Of a stretch of DNA of 37,463 nucleotides, positions 14,282 through 22,482 are shown piece by piece. The stretch's first letter is position 1; each line of letters begins with the position of its first letter. Under the pieces are notes generated by a model, which ran no database searches, was not told the origin of the DNA, and was given only the letters and a program-made list of their open reading frames with translations. The DNA is taken from the NCBI GenBank assembly GCA_019307135.1, contig JAFDKF010000041.1, forward strand, positions 1 to 37,463. Direction: 5' to 3'. Position numbers and translations under genes: made by a program. The stretch is from Deltaproteobacteria bacterium. GTDB lineage: Bacteria > Desulfobacterota > Desulfobacteria > Desulfobacterales > C00003060.

Positions 14282-16090
14282 TCACGGTTGCCGAACATTA
14301 AATTCAAGCTTCCAACGCTTTGTCTCCGAAACAAACCACAGTTCCAGGGTCCCTATCTCAGTCACCTTGATGCGCAAGCGCACCCGTACCGGAGCCCCTT
14401 CCTGACCCTCTTCAGAGGGCAACTCGGTTTCCAGGGGCACAAGTTCTTCAATGCCTTCCTCTTCCCAGTCTTCTATAACGTCTCCGATTCCGTCGTCATG
14501 TCGGCTTGTTGAGCCAAGAAAACGAAAAGATACCGGTTCTCCCACCACCAGGCCGAACTCCCGATCCGGCAAATCCGCCTCAGTTCCCTCCTCCATACCA
14601 AAGGGCACCACACACAGGGCCTTGATCGGGGCAGGCATTCCAGGGACTGCCGGCATTGCAGTTTCGATTCCAATGTAATAGGACCTTTCAGTGCCGCTGC
14701 GGATTCGTATCCCGCGGCCGAGTCGGGCCAGCCCGTAATACACGCCCCCGCATGCAACCGCCAGGTCAAGCGATCTGGTGGGAAGAACCTTTAACCCTTT
14801 TTCGCCCTCATACCAACTTTCGAGAACTTCTATTATCCTGTGCTTCAATAGGTCGGCCTTCATGACCCCACCGTTGAACAGGACCGCCGTGGGTCTTAAT
14901 CCCTCCCCCCCGAGATTGCTATCGTTTTTGTGCCTTTGAAGGAACCATGCCAGGTGTCTTATTACAGCAGGATCCGAGGCATACGGAAGTCCAAGCTCTT
15001 TCAGCCCTGCCTGACGCCTTTCTCTTGGCCGATCGGTCTCCGCGCACTTCGGGAAAAAACCGTTCAAAACGACCTCTTCTATCTCCTGGCGGGTCAGCTC
15101 AGTACTGATGGTACCCCCAATGACCCGCCGTCCCTTCCCCAGAACGGTGACCGGATGCGACTCGCAATCAGGATTTTCAAAGATCTCTTCTTTGGCCCGG
15201 CGGGCCGAGTGCAAGAGTCCTCGCATCTGCCAATTGTCCAATTTAATTCCTTCACTGGCCAAACGATTTCGAATCGCATAGGCCAGGGTGAGATCGATGT
15301 TGTCTCCGCCCAGAAGGATATGGTCGCCCACAGCGATCCGTTCAAGAACAAGTTCCCCCTGGCTTTCCGACACCAGGATCAGACTGAAGTCTGTTGTCCC
15401 GCCGCCAATATCGCACACAAGGATCACATCTCCCACGCTAACTTCCTTGCGCCATCCTTCCTGGGTGCTTTCGATCCAGGCATAAAAGGCCGCCTGTGGT
15501 TCTTCCAGGAGTGTAGCCCGGGATATGCTTGCCATCTCTGCGGCACGCACTGTTAACTCCCGTGCGGTGGCATCAAAGGAAGCGGGTACGGTCAAGAATA
15601 TCTCCTGCGATTCCAGAAAGAAATCCGGATTTCCCTCCGCAATCACATGATTCCACCCATCGCGAATATGTTTCAGTAATCTGGATGATGCCTCAATCGG
15701 AGAGATATGGGTAACCTCTTCAGGTGCACCCCATGGGAGCAACGGGGCCGTCCGATCCGCGCCGGAATGGCTGAGCCACGATTTGGATGACGAGATGACT
15801 CGATCAGGGACTTCAGCGCCTCGCTCTCTGGCAAAGGTTCCTACCACAAACCCTGTCCCCTCTTGCCACGGCAGATCCAGGCTACCCTCAGGAAGTTCTC
15901 CTGTGGCGATTTGATAGCAAAACGAAGGTAGTAGCTGTTGTTCTTCTACTGTGCCAGGGGTTACGACCTGGGGAATGCGGAGAAGACGGATCTCAGGGCT
16001 TTCGTCTTCCTGTTCAAACGTATCTACATAAGCGACTGCGCAGTTGGTCGTTCCCAGATCTATGCCGACGATATATCTTGATGGTTTCAT
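14282..16090 (-). CDS. Hsp70-like ATPase lacking a lid domain (YegD/HscC-like)
   Basis: This 602-residue protein has the Hsp70 nucleotide-binding domain: YIVGIDLGTTNCAVAYVDT at the N-terminus, CDIGGGTTDFSLILV near 230, and LFNGGVMKADLLKHRII near 410. About 130 residues of beta-strand-like sequence then follow (VVGEPVSFRFLG ... VRVRLRIKVTEIGTLELWFV). The protein stops without the helical lid and EEVD-like tail of DnaK. It is roughly one-third identical by eye to the neighbouring 955-residue protein over the shared part. It begins 15 bases after the DUF2760 gene, and AGAGGAAA provides a ribosome site. A dedicated chaperone role on an envelope client is an inference from that neighbour. Confidence 0.9.
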   Translation of the reverse strand: MKPSRYIVGIDLGTTNCAVAYVDTFEQEDESPEIRLLRIPQVVTPGTVEEQQLLPSFCYQIATGELPEGSLDLPWQEGTGFVVGTFARERGAEVPDRVISSSKSWLSHSGADRTAPLLPWGAPEEVTHISPIEASSRLLKHIRDGWNHVIAEGNPDFFLESQEIFLTVPASFDATARELTVRAAEMASISRATLLEEPQAAFYAWIESTQEGWRKEVSVGDVILVCDIGGGTTDFSLILVSESQGELVLERIAVGDHILLGGDNIDLTLAYAIRNRLASEGIKLDNWQMRGLLHSARRAKEEIFENPDCESHPVTVLGKGRRVIGGTISTELTRQEIEEVVLNGFFPKCAETDRPRERRQAGLKELGLPYASDPAVIRHLAWFLQRHKNDSNLGGEGLRPTAVLFNGGVMKADLLKHRIIEVLESWYEGEKGLKVLPTRSLDLAVACGGVYYGLARLGRGIRIRSGTERSYYIGIETAMPAVPGMPAPIKALCVVPFGMEEGTEADLPDREFGLVVGEPVSFRFLGSTSRHDDGIGDVIEDWEEEGIEELVPLETELPSEEGQEGAPVRVRLRIKVTEIGTLELWFVSETKRWKLEFNVRQP

Positions 16091-16105
16091 TGGTTTCCTC
16101 TTGTC

Positions 16106-16876
16106 TTATTCTGTTTCACCCATTTCCACCTCAGCAGGGGCTATGACTGTATGCTTTTGGCCCTTGGGCTGGTCAGGGAGCTTTATTCGTGTAACCTTCC
16201 AGCCAGTGTGCTGGAGAATCCCCTCAAAAGGTGGTCGGCCTGTTATATGCCCCGTGAGTCGAATTTCAGAAGGATCAAACCCCTCGGAGACCATGACGGG
16301 CTCCCCCTCTCTTTCTGACATGACCGGAGCAAAGGTGACATATTCATGCAGGGCATTTCTGCAGTCCTGGTGAATGTGGCGGACGGCCGCACCAATTTGA
16401 GCATCCGGGTATCCAGTGATCTCTTCCTGGAAAAAATCAATCAATCTTCCCTTGTTTTGAAGTATGGACAGTATCCTGCACGCCCCGACATCTATTAGGT
16501 CACCAGCGACAGCTTTTGTCGGTCTTTCCTGTTCTGCCGGGGTCGTTACCTCCATCCTCTTAGGCATTTCCTTAGGGATGACTGCACCACGGTTGACCAA
16601 CCTCCGGTGTAACAAAGAAAGAATCAGGATCGCAGTCAGACCGGCTAAAGACAAGACAGATGGAACATAAAGGCTTCCCATCTCGCGAATTCTTTTTAAC
16701 TCTGTCAAATGAGGCATCACCTCTTTTTGAGCTTCAGGCTGGATCGCAGCTACAGCCCGGTTTAGATCCTTCAGTGTCGGATCGACATAAGATTTTGCGG
16801 CAAGATAGGCCCCTCCTGCCAAGGCCGACATGGTCAGCATGACAATCAAAAACGTGGTTCCAACGATTTTTTGCAT
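16106..16876 (-). CDS. DUF2760 membrane-anchored protein
   Basis: This 256-residue protein has two hydrophobic helices (about 5-27 and 70-90) flanking a short extracytoplasmic or linker stretch. A soluble C-terminal domain follows. That domain contains the strongly conserved DUF2760 pattern: ILSILQNKGRLIDFFQEEIT, GYPDAQIGAAVRHIHQDCRN, GFDPSEIRLTGHITGRPPF, LQHTGWKV and the end APAEVEM. The family's function is unknown; it commonly sits beside paired Hsp70-like genes, as here. The ATG at 16876 follows AAGGAG at good spacing. It is first in the operon, so it may tether or present a client to the downstream ATPases; that is inference. Confidence 0.9.
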   Translation of the reverse strand: MQKIVGTTFLIVMLTMSALAGGAYLAAKSYVDPTLKDLNRAVAAIQPEAQKEVMPHLTELKRIREMGSLYVPSVLSLAGLTAILILSLLHRRLVNRGAVIPKEMPKRMEVTTPAEQERPTKAVAGDLIDVGACRILSILQNKGRLIDFFQEEITGYPDAQIGAAVRHIHQDCRNALHEYVTFAPVMSEREGEPVMVSEGFDPSEIRLTGHITGRPPFEGILQHTGWKVTRIKLPDQPKGQKHTVIAPAEVEMGETE

Positions 16877-16988
16877 TGTAGAACTCCTTTTTTTGTAATG
16901 CTTGCATCTGTGCGTGAAAGATGTGTTTGTATCATCCGAAAACCCCAGTCAAACCTTTTTGGTCCAAAAAACTAAGATGCGATTTTTC

Positions 16989-17017
16989 TTGATTTTGTTC
17001 GCTTCATCGACTATAGA
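16989..17017 (+). promoter_or_regulatory. Predicted ssb promoter
   Basis: TTGATT (16989-16994) and TATAGA (17012-17017) are separated by 17 bases. They sit about 90 bases ahead of ssb. The transcript leader then contains the CCCAACAAACA repeat. Confidence 0.5.
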
Positions 17018-17044
17018 AAACACGGTGTTTGCATCCTGCCACCC

Positions 17045-17092
17045 TAAAACCCAACAAACACAATAAACCGTGTAAACCCAACAAACACAATC
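17045..17092. repeat. AACCCAACAAACACAAT short repeat before ssb
   Basis: Two copies of AAACCCAACAAACACAAT are separated by AAACCGTGT. The same repeat vocabulary occurs immediately before gspF, gspH and gspJ. It ends just ahead of the ssb ribosome site GGGGGAG. Confidence 0.75.
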
Positions 17093-17108
17093 TAAGAGGG
17101 GGAGACCC

Positions 17109-17576
17109 ATGGCCAGCGTTAACAAGGTAATCCTCATTGGCAACCTGGGAAGAGACCCGGAGGTTCGCTACACGCCCAGCGGAACGGCAGTAGCAAATTT
17201 CAGCCTCGCCACCACAGAAAACTGGACCAACAAGGACGGCCAGAAGGAGTCACGGACGGAATGGCACCGTATCGTGGCATGGGGCCGATTGGGGGAGATC
17301 TGTGGAGAATATCTTTCAAAGGGCAGCCAGGTTTATATTGAGGGAAGCCTCCAGACAAACGAATGGGAAGACCAGGAAGGTAACAAGCGGAAAACCACAG
17401 AGATTAGGGCCTGGCGCATGCAAATGCTTGGATCCCGAGGTCAAGTGGAACCGGTCTCAAATGAGAGCTTTGGCCCCGAGCCCAAAACAGCATCGAGCGG
17501 GCCACCCAAAACAGCATCCAGCGGGCCACCCGCAACAGCATCCAGCGGGCCAACTGAGGACGACATCCCGTTCTAG
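17109..17576 (+). CDS. ssb: Single-stranded DNA-binding protein
   Basis: This 155-residue protein binds single-stranded DNA during replication, repair and recombination. The OB-fold covers residues 1-110 with [33 protein letters not shown] and [20 protein letters not shown]. The disordered linker is made of three near-identical 8-residue units (TASSGPPK and variants) encoded by a 24-base tandem repeat. The acidic tip DDIPF, which recruits partner proteins in this family, is intact. GGGGGAG precedes the ATG. The gene converges with tatA, with only 25 bases between stop codons. Confidence 0.97.
   Translation: MASVNKVILIGNLGRDPEVRYTPSGTAVANFSLATTENWTNKDGQKESRTEWHRIVAWGRLGEICGEYLSKGSQVYIEGSLQTNEWEDQEGNKRKTTEIRAWRMQMLGSRGQVEPVSNESFGPEPKTASSGPPKTASSGPPATASSGPTEDDIPF
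17484..17558 (+). repeat. 24-bp coding tandem repeat in the ssb linker
   Basis: Three units of AAAACAGCATCSAGCGGGCC plus four bases encode TASSGPP repeats. The units keep the frame, so copy-number change would alter only the linker length. Confidence 0.85.
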
Positions 17577-17601
17577 CCCCTGTCCGGACTCCTCTGCTGC
17601 C

Positions 17602-17814
17602 CTAAGCTTTCTTCTCCTCTTCCAGCTTCTCCTCTTCCAGTCTGTTTGGTTCTTCGGGCTCAGGGTTTTCTTCTAACTTCCCGGAGGTAGCTTTCTTGAA
17701 ATTCTTGATCCCCTTTCCAATACCGCTTCCGATCTCAGGGAGCTTGCCCGCCCCGAAAATGATGAGAATAATAACCAGAATTATGATTAACTCCGGCATG
17801 CCGATTCCGAACAT
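17602..17814 (-). CDS. tatA: Twin-arginine translocase subunit TatA/TatE
   Basis: This 70-residue protein is the pore-forming subunit of the Tat pathway, which exports folded proteins across the inner membrane. It has the short transmembrane helix [20 protein letters not shown], the FGxxKLPEIG hinge and an amphipathic helix ([16 protein letters not shown]). The tail is acidic with a repeated [10 protein letters not shown]. The ATG at 17814 follows GGGGGAGG. It directly abuts the stop codon of a J-domain remnant upstream, and no tatB or tatC is in view. Confidence 0.95.
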   Translation of the reverse strand: MFGIGMPELIIILVIILIIFGAGKLPEIGSGIGKGIKNFKKATSGKLEENPEPEEPNRLEEEKLEEEKKA

Positions 17815-18015
17815 CTAACCTCCCCCTTTTCTTCCTATCCATGTTTCCATGATCTTTCCGTAAGCCCTGTTAATCTCTGCTATCTTCCCCTTGGCCAGTT
17901 CCTGAATAACTGGGTCTGTGCCTGCAAATTTGTCAGGATGATACTTCCCAGCCAATGCCTGCCCCGAGCACCTTATGAAGCTTTGCCTTATCTTTTTCGC
18001 CCATTTCGGAAGGAA
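17815..18015 (-). pseudogene. J-domain (DnaJ/DjlA-like) gene remnant
   Basis: An open frame of 66 codons without a plausible start reads IRCSGQALAGKYHPDKFAGT and then IQELAKGKIAEINRAYGKIM. The HPD motif and the EIxxAY helix identify a J domain of the DjlA type, the module that stimulates DnaK ATPase. Helix II has the right length to HPD, but helix I is missing; a stop lies just upstream in frame, and a neighbouring frame reads KDKAKLHKVLGAG, so a frameshift is likely. Its stop codon directly precedes the tatA start, suggesting that the two were once an operon. Confidence 0.65.
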
Positions 18016-18092
18016 TTATCCAACATTTGACTGATCGAGTCAAGCAGAATAACCTCCTTGCCTGAAAGGGAAGGTTATGTTAAGGAATTGCT

Positions 18093-19154
18093 ATGGCTCA
18101 ATTCAAAGGCAATGCGCTGGCTGTCCTGATCGGGAGCCTTCCCATAGCCGACCATGACCAGGCCATTGGCCTGGTATTCAAATATACACCGGAGATTCCC
18201 CTGTGGGTTCAGCTCCCGGCCTATCCGGAAGAGGGCATGATGGTCCAGTTTCTGCCTGGCATCCCGGGTGTTGTCCAAAACCAGGACCGCGTCTTCATTG
18301 ATACCTCAAAATCAACGTTTGAGGACGACTTGCTCAAATTCTACGAGGACTACCTTGCCATAACCGAAGGAGGCTCACCTCTGGATGGCACGCGATTTGT
18401 CCTTACCCCGGAGACCGCAAGAGGCTTCTTTACCCTCCTCGACGTGATGAAATCAGCCCCGCAGTTCCCTGTAGCTCTCAAAGGCCAGATTACCGGACCC
18501 GTGACTATGGCCACAGGGTTGACAGACCAGCATAAACGCGCCCTGTTCTATGATGACCGGCTCCTGGATGTGGTGGTCAAAACGCTTGCCATGAAGGCAC
18601 GCTGGCAGGTGGAAAAACTGTCACAACAGGGTATTCCCGCCATCATTTTCATAGACGAACCAGGCCTGGCGGGCTTTGGCACTTCAGCCTTTATTAGCAT
18701 ATCACGAGATGACGTATCCCGGGTTCTTTCAGAAGTTATTGACGCCGTACATCAGGCAGGAGGTCTTGCCGGGGTTCACGTGTGCGCAAATACGGATTGG
18801 TCGTTAATCCTGGATTCTGCGGCTGATATACTCAGCTTTGACGCTTACGGCTTCTTTGAACGTCTGGCTCTGTATGAAGCATCCCTCAAGACCTTTTTCG
18901 ATCAGGCCCGAATCCTCGCATGGGGAATTGTCCCCACCTCAAGCAGCGAGGATATCGCCAGGGAAACAGCCTCAAGTTTGGTGGACAAATGGGAGTCGCA
19001 GGCGAGTCACCTGGAGACCCTGGGCATAGAACGGACAACGATCCTGGCACAGTCTCTGATTACACCGAGCTGCGGCACCGGCTCGCTCACCCCGGATGAA
19101 GCAATCAAGGTGCTTGAAATGACTCGGAATGTGTCGCAGACCTTGCGCTCTTGA
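18093..19154 (+). CDS. Core-MetE-type methionine synthase (MetE C-terminal domain only)
   Basis: This 353-residue protein matches the catalytic half of cobalamin-independent methionine synthase, in the UROD/MetE superfamily. Candidate zinc ligands are His229 and Cys231 (GVHVCANTDW) and Cys327 (ITPSCGTGSL). Other motifs are IDEPGLAGFG (187-196) and KGQITGPVTMATG. The N-terminal folate-binding half of full-length MetE is absent. Short core-MetE proteins in anaerobes are thought to take the methyl group from a corrinoid protein instead of folate; that donor is inference here. The start follows AAGGA at good spacing. It ends eight bases before the YidD-like gene, so the two are probably cotranscribed. 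Confidence 0.82.
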   Translation: MAQFKGNALAVLIGSLPIADHDQAIGLVFKYTPEIPLWVQLPAYPEEGMMVQFLPGIPGVVQNQDRVFIDTSKSTFEDDLLKFYEDYLAITEGGSPLDGTRFVLTPETARGFFTLLDVMKSAPQFPVALKGQITGPVTMATGLTDQHKRALFYDDRLLDVVVKTLAMKARWQVEKLSQQGIPAIIFIDEPGLAGFGTSAFISISRDDVSRVLSEVIDAVHQAGGLAGVHVCANTDWSLILDSAADILSFDAYGFFERLALYEASLKTFFDQARILAWGIVPTSSSEDIARETASSLVDKWESQASHLETLGIERTTILAQSLITPSCGTGSLTPDEAIKVLEMTRNVSQTLRS

Positions 19155-19162
19155 GCTTAGTC

Positions 19163-19573
19163 ATGAAAACACGTGTCCTTTTCCCGTGTATAACCTTGTT
19201 GTTTCTCATTTCTGGCTCTGCCAATGGCGTGTGTGCTTCATCGTTCAGGGGGCCGTGGGAAGAGCATCCCGGCTGCCACTCCGCCGTAAGCGGAAGACCG
19301 GCAATCAACCCCCTTCGTTCCCTCGTTGAAGTCTACAGGAACTACCTTTCGCCAATCGATGGTAAAACGTGTCCCATGTATCCGAGCTGTTCGAAATACA
19401 GCCTCCTTTGTTTTGAAAAACATGGGTTTTTCGTAGGATGGGTTATGACTTGTGATCGACTGCTCCACGAAGCAGATGAAATGCGCAAGGCTCCCGTAAT
19501 TTACGTAAACGGGGCGGAAAAGTTTCATGACCCATTAGAAAACAATGATTTCTGGTGGCACAGTGAGCGCTAA
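19163..19573 (+). CDS. YidD-like protein with a signal peptide
   Basis: This 136-residue protein contains the YidD (membrane protein insertion efficiency factor) core. PLRSLVEVYRNYLSPIDGKT is followed by CPMYPSCSKYSLLCFEKHGF and WVMTCDRLLHEADEM. Normal YidD is about 80 residues and acts at the cytoplasmic face near YidC. This version has an N-terminal signal sequence (MKTRVLFPCITLLFLISGSA) and a C-terminal extension (FHDPLENNDFWW), so it may be exported and do something different. The ATG at 19163 lies eight bases after the preceding stop codon. The TPR membrane protein that follows may be its partner. Confidence 0.85.
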   Translation: MKTRVLFPCITLLFLISGSANGVCASSFRGPWEEHPGCHSAVSGRPAINPLRSLVEVYRNYLSPIDGKTCPMYPSCSKYSLLCFEKHGFFVGWVMTCDRLLHEADEMRKAPVIYVNGAEKFHDPLENNDFWWHSER

Positions 19574-19596
19574 GGTCGTAACAAAAAAACAAATCT

Positions 19597-19671
19597 ATCA
19601 CGAAAGCACGAAACTACGAAGGCACGAAAAACAAAATATGATTTCGTGTTTTCCCTCTTTCGTGTTTTCGT
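19597..19671. repeat. CACGAAA short repeats forming a hairpin
   Basis: ATCACGAAAGCACGAAACTA and further CACGAAA units are followed by the complementary TTTCGTGTTTTCGTGATT. The result is an imperfect hairpin between the YidD-like and TPR genes. CACGAAA units also occur near 26264 and 26519. Confidence 0.8.
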
Positions 19672-19673
19672 GA

Positions 19674-20669
19674 TTGTCTTTTATGCTTTTCTGCCAGAAA
19701 AAACACGAATTTCATGACTTAGGCACTAGTGCCTGCATTGTAATGGCAGGATGGCTTGTGGCCATTCCATCCATCATAATCTTTCTCTTCCCTGTCTATT
19801 CTTTCGCACGCCCCGCTGTTCTCCTCGATCTCGATCGTCAATTTCAGTTTGCCGAACACTATTTTCAAAAAGGTGAGTACTACAGGGCGATCGGAGAATA
19901 CGAACGGTTCATATATTTTTTCCCGGAGGCCAGGCAGGTTGAGCTTGCCAGGTACAGGATCGGGCTTGCCTATCTAAAAGGTGAGCGGTATCAAGAAGCC
20001 ATTCAGGCGTTTCAACTCCTGATAGAAAGATACCCGAACTCGGTTCATGCGATCAAGTCTTATCTTGAAACAAGCGAGGCATATGTTCAGCTCAAGCGCT
20101 ATGATGAGGCCCTCATCAATCTTGAGAACTTAATAACTGTTGCGCCTGATCAAAACATCAAGGATGAAGCCTATTATCAGTGTGGCTGGGTTTATCTGGA
20201 AAAAGGGTTGTGGGAAAATGCGCAAACCTGTTTTGATAAGATCTCCGCTCAAAATCGAGAAAAATACAGGCTCAAGCAATTCTTGAAGGAACTCGACAAG
20301 AAAAAACTCCTCAAGCACAAAAATCCCTCCATTGCAGGGCTCCTTGCTATTGTGCCAGGCGCAGGCCATCTATATTGTGAAAGATACAGAGATGCATTGG
20401 CCTCTTTTCTGGTCAATGGCGCATTGATCTTTGCTGCTTATGAGGCATTTGATCACGATAACGATGCCCTTGGCGGAATTATCACATTTGTTGAGTTTGG
20501 CTTCTACTCCGGTAATATCTACAGCGCGGTCAGCAGCGCCCATAAGTACAACCGGGATGAGAAAAACCGCTTTTTCAGGTACTTGAAAGAGCACGCAAAG
20601 ATAAACCTCTCCCTGGCAGGGCCTGAGTCGAACAAGGCGCTTGTACTTTCCTGCGGACTCTCCTTTTAG
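19674..20669 (+). CDS. TPR-repeat membrane protein with a C-terminal hydrophobic module
   Basis: This protein of up to 331 residues has a signal anchor (MAGWLVAIPSIIIFLFPVYS). Tetratricopeptide-like repeats at about 55-200 follow (FQFAEHYFQKGEYYRAIGEY, LAYLKGERYQEAIQAFQLLI). A C-terminal hydrophobic pair then resembles TM2-like modules (PSIAGLLAIVPGAGHLYCER, ALASFLVNGALIFAAYEAF). TPR domains bind other proteins; the partner is unknown but the preceding YidD-like protein is a candidate. The start is uncertain: the frame opens with a TTG at 19674 inside repeat sequence, while an ATG at 19743 begins at the signal anchor. Neither has a good ribosome site. Confidence 0.75.
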   Translation: MSFMLFCQKKHEFHDLGTSACIVMAGWLVAIPSIIIFLFPVYSFARPAVLLDLDRQFQFAEHYFQKGEYYRAIGEYERFIYFFPEARQVELARYRIGLAYLKGERYQEAIQAFQLLIERYPNSVHAIKSYLETSEAYVQLKRYDEALINLENLITVAPDQNIKDEAYYQCGWVYLEKGLWENAQTCFDKISAQNREKYRLKQFLKELDKKKLLKHKNPSIAGLLAIVPGAGHLYCERYRDALASFLVNGALIFAAYEAFDHDNDALGGIITFVEFGFYSGNIYSAVSSAHKYNRDEKNRFFRYLKEHAKINLSLAGPESNKALVLSCGLSF

Positions 20670-20770
20670 AAGTGGCGTTAAGCCCATTTTCCCCATTGAA
20701 AACTTCCTCTTCCTCCCTCGAAACCACCTCTACAGGGCATGATACTTGCATTACCGTTTCCAAAGATTTG

Positions 20771-20955
20771 GACCTGTGCGGTTAGCATTTACCGTGTTTT
20801 GTCATTGAGTTGATGGTTATGAAGGTGGCGTCGTAGGGGCGGCTTTACGCCGCCCGCCAAATCGATTGGGGCGGGATAAACCCGCCCCTACGGGAACCCT
20901 GCGATGAGGGTTAGGCCATTCGGAAGGACTCAGGAACCACCTAACCGCACAGGTC
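20771..20955. mobile_element. Small element with perfect 15-bp terminal inverted repeats around a REP hairpin
   Basis: GACCTGTGCGGTTAG (20771-20785) is perfectly repeated in inverse orientation at 20941-20955. Inside, 20832-20892 forms a strong GC-rich hairpin of the CGTAGGGGCGG type shared with 9027-9050. AAGATTTGGAC flanks both ends. Nothing is encoded. A weaker pair of similar ends surrounds part of 26185-26466. The remainder of 20670-21015 shows no gene. Confidence 0.75.
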
Positions 20956-21015
20956 GAAAGATTTGGACTGATATATGACACTGACTGAGGCTTCATGTGC
21001 TGAGGAGAGATCGTT

Positions 21016-22464
21016 ATGCCTGCTACGCCGCTATTGTTTTGTAGATCCGTTCTGCTTGTCTTGATCACTTTATTAGTTCCCCCCTTTGCACTTGCCCAGC
21101 CCCTGAGCCCTAAGGCATCAGAGGCGCAGGCAGAGATCCGGTCTGCCGGCGAGGTTAATTCAAAAGAGGTCAATCAGGAGGCCATTGAAAAGCTCCTCCG
21201 CATGAGCAAGGAGGAAATTGAAGCCCTGGATCAAATGCTCGCCGAGGCCCTGGTCCTTTACTATGACAGGGAATTTGCCCGCGCTTTGCCTATTTTTAGG
21301 GAGATAGCGGGCAAGGTGGAAACCATGGACATTATGTTCTGGCTCGGCACAAGCGCCATGAAGACAGGAGAGACGCGGTTGGCCATCCGAAAATTCAAGA
21401 AGATGCTCGCCATCGACCCCAAACTGCACAGGGTCAGGCTGGAACTGGCAACGGCCTACTTCACGATGGGCCGCAACGATGAAGCACGCCGGGAACTGGA
21501 ACTGGTGAAGGCCGCCGCCCCTCCTGCGGGGGTGCGGAAAAACATTGCACGGCTGCTCGCTGTCATTAAAGAAAGGTCCCGAAAAGTCTTCTGGAACCTG
21601 CGGTTGTCCGAAGGGATGTTATGGGACGACAATATCACCGCCGGCCCTGATGACAAGGAACTCGCGGTTGAAGGAGGGACTCTGACCCTGGACGAGAAAT
21701 CTTTGGAACTGGAAGACGAAGCTTGGGTTACCAATGTTGCAGGCAACGTGCTTTGGGATATGGGCGAAAAAAACGGGCTGATGTGGAATACGACCGGCTC
21801 TTTTTACAACCAGTCATATCTTGACTACAGCGATTTCAATTACATGGCGACGGATTTCACCACCGGTCCGTGGTTGGCGGGCCGCCGCGATATCCTTAAG
21901 ATTCCTGTTGGACATACGATGCTGGAATACGGCAGGAAGCGGCTTTCCCGCGTCTTCCATGTTGATCCAAACTATGAGCACCATTTCAACCAGTACTTCA
22001 GCCTCAAGGGGCTATATTCCTACAGCAGTATGAAATACCACGCCAGTAAAAACTCCGATCTGGACAACAGGAACCACCGGGTTGAGCTCACACCTAATTT
22101 CTATCTTTTAAGTCGCAAGCATATTTTCTCCGCAACAGCAGGCCACGAAAATCACAATGCCGATGCCGACAGGTTTACTTACGACGGTCCCTATTATGCC
22201 CTCTCGTATTTTGCCAGGTTCCAGACCGGAACAGAGTTTTTCCTCCGGTACCAGTGGACCCGGAGAGACTATGATGGCAAGCCACTGCTTTACAGTGAGG
22301 ATCGTAAGGATAAGCGGCAAAGTTACACGGCGGTCTTGAGTCAGGGATTTTTCAAATATTTCTTTGCCTCTCTTGCCTTTAGCTACACGGACAATGATTC
22401 AAATTGCGACCTTTATACTTTTGATCGGACGACCTACACCGTTAGTGTGGGGTGCAGATTCTAA
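21016..22464 (+). CDS. Slam-like outer-membrane protein: TPR domain plus predicted beta-barrel
   Basis: This 482-residue exported protein has a signal peptide ending ALA at residue 27. TPR-like helices occupy about 75-180 (FARALPIFREIAGKVETMDI, ELATAYFTMGRNDEARRELE). A long C-terminal region of alternating aromatic beta-strands (about 190-482) ends in a terminal phenylalanine, as outer-membrane barrels do. This layout matches the Slam/DUF560 surface lipoprotein assembly modifiers, the translocators of type XI secretion. It sits 18 bases before an exported protein with a TbpB-like barrel, the kind of cargo Slams move. GAGGAGAGATCG precedes the ATG. A generic TPR-barrel protein is the alternative. 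Confidence 0.75.
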   Translation: MPATPLLFCRSVLLVLITLLVPPFALAQPLSPKASEAQAEIRSAGEVNSKEVNQEAIEKLLRMSKEEIEALDQMLAEALVLYYDREFARALPIFREIAGKVETMDIMFWLGTSAMKTGETRLAIRKFKKMLAIDPKLHRVRLELATAYFTMGRNDEARRELELVKAAAPPAGVRKNIARLLAVIKERSRKVFWNLRLSEGMLWDDNITAGPDDKELAVEGGTLTLDEKSLELEDEAWVTNVAGNVLWDMGEKNGLMWNTTGSFYNQSYLDYSDFNYMATDFTTGPWLAGRRDILKIPVGHTMLEYGRKRLSRVFHVDPNYEHHFNQYFSLKGLYSYSSMKYHASKNSDLDNRNHRVELTPNFYLLSRKHIFSATAGHENHNADADRFTYDGPYYALSYFARFQTGTEFFLRYQWTRRDYDGKPLLYSEDRKDKRQSYTAVLSQGFFKYFFASLAFSYTDNDSNCDLYTFDRTTYTVSVGCRF

Positions 22465-22482
22465 CGGTTTATGGAGGCAGGC

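Noticed and set aside
18000..18092. Possible cobalamin or SAM riboswitch before the methionine synthase
   Set aside because: The space is short and mostly occupied by the J-domain remnant; no conserved riboswitch motif is visible.
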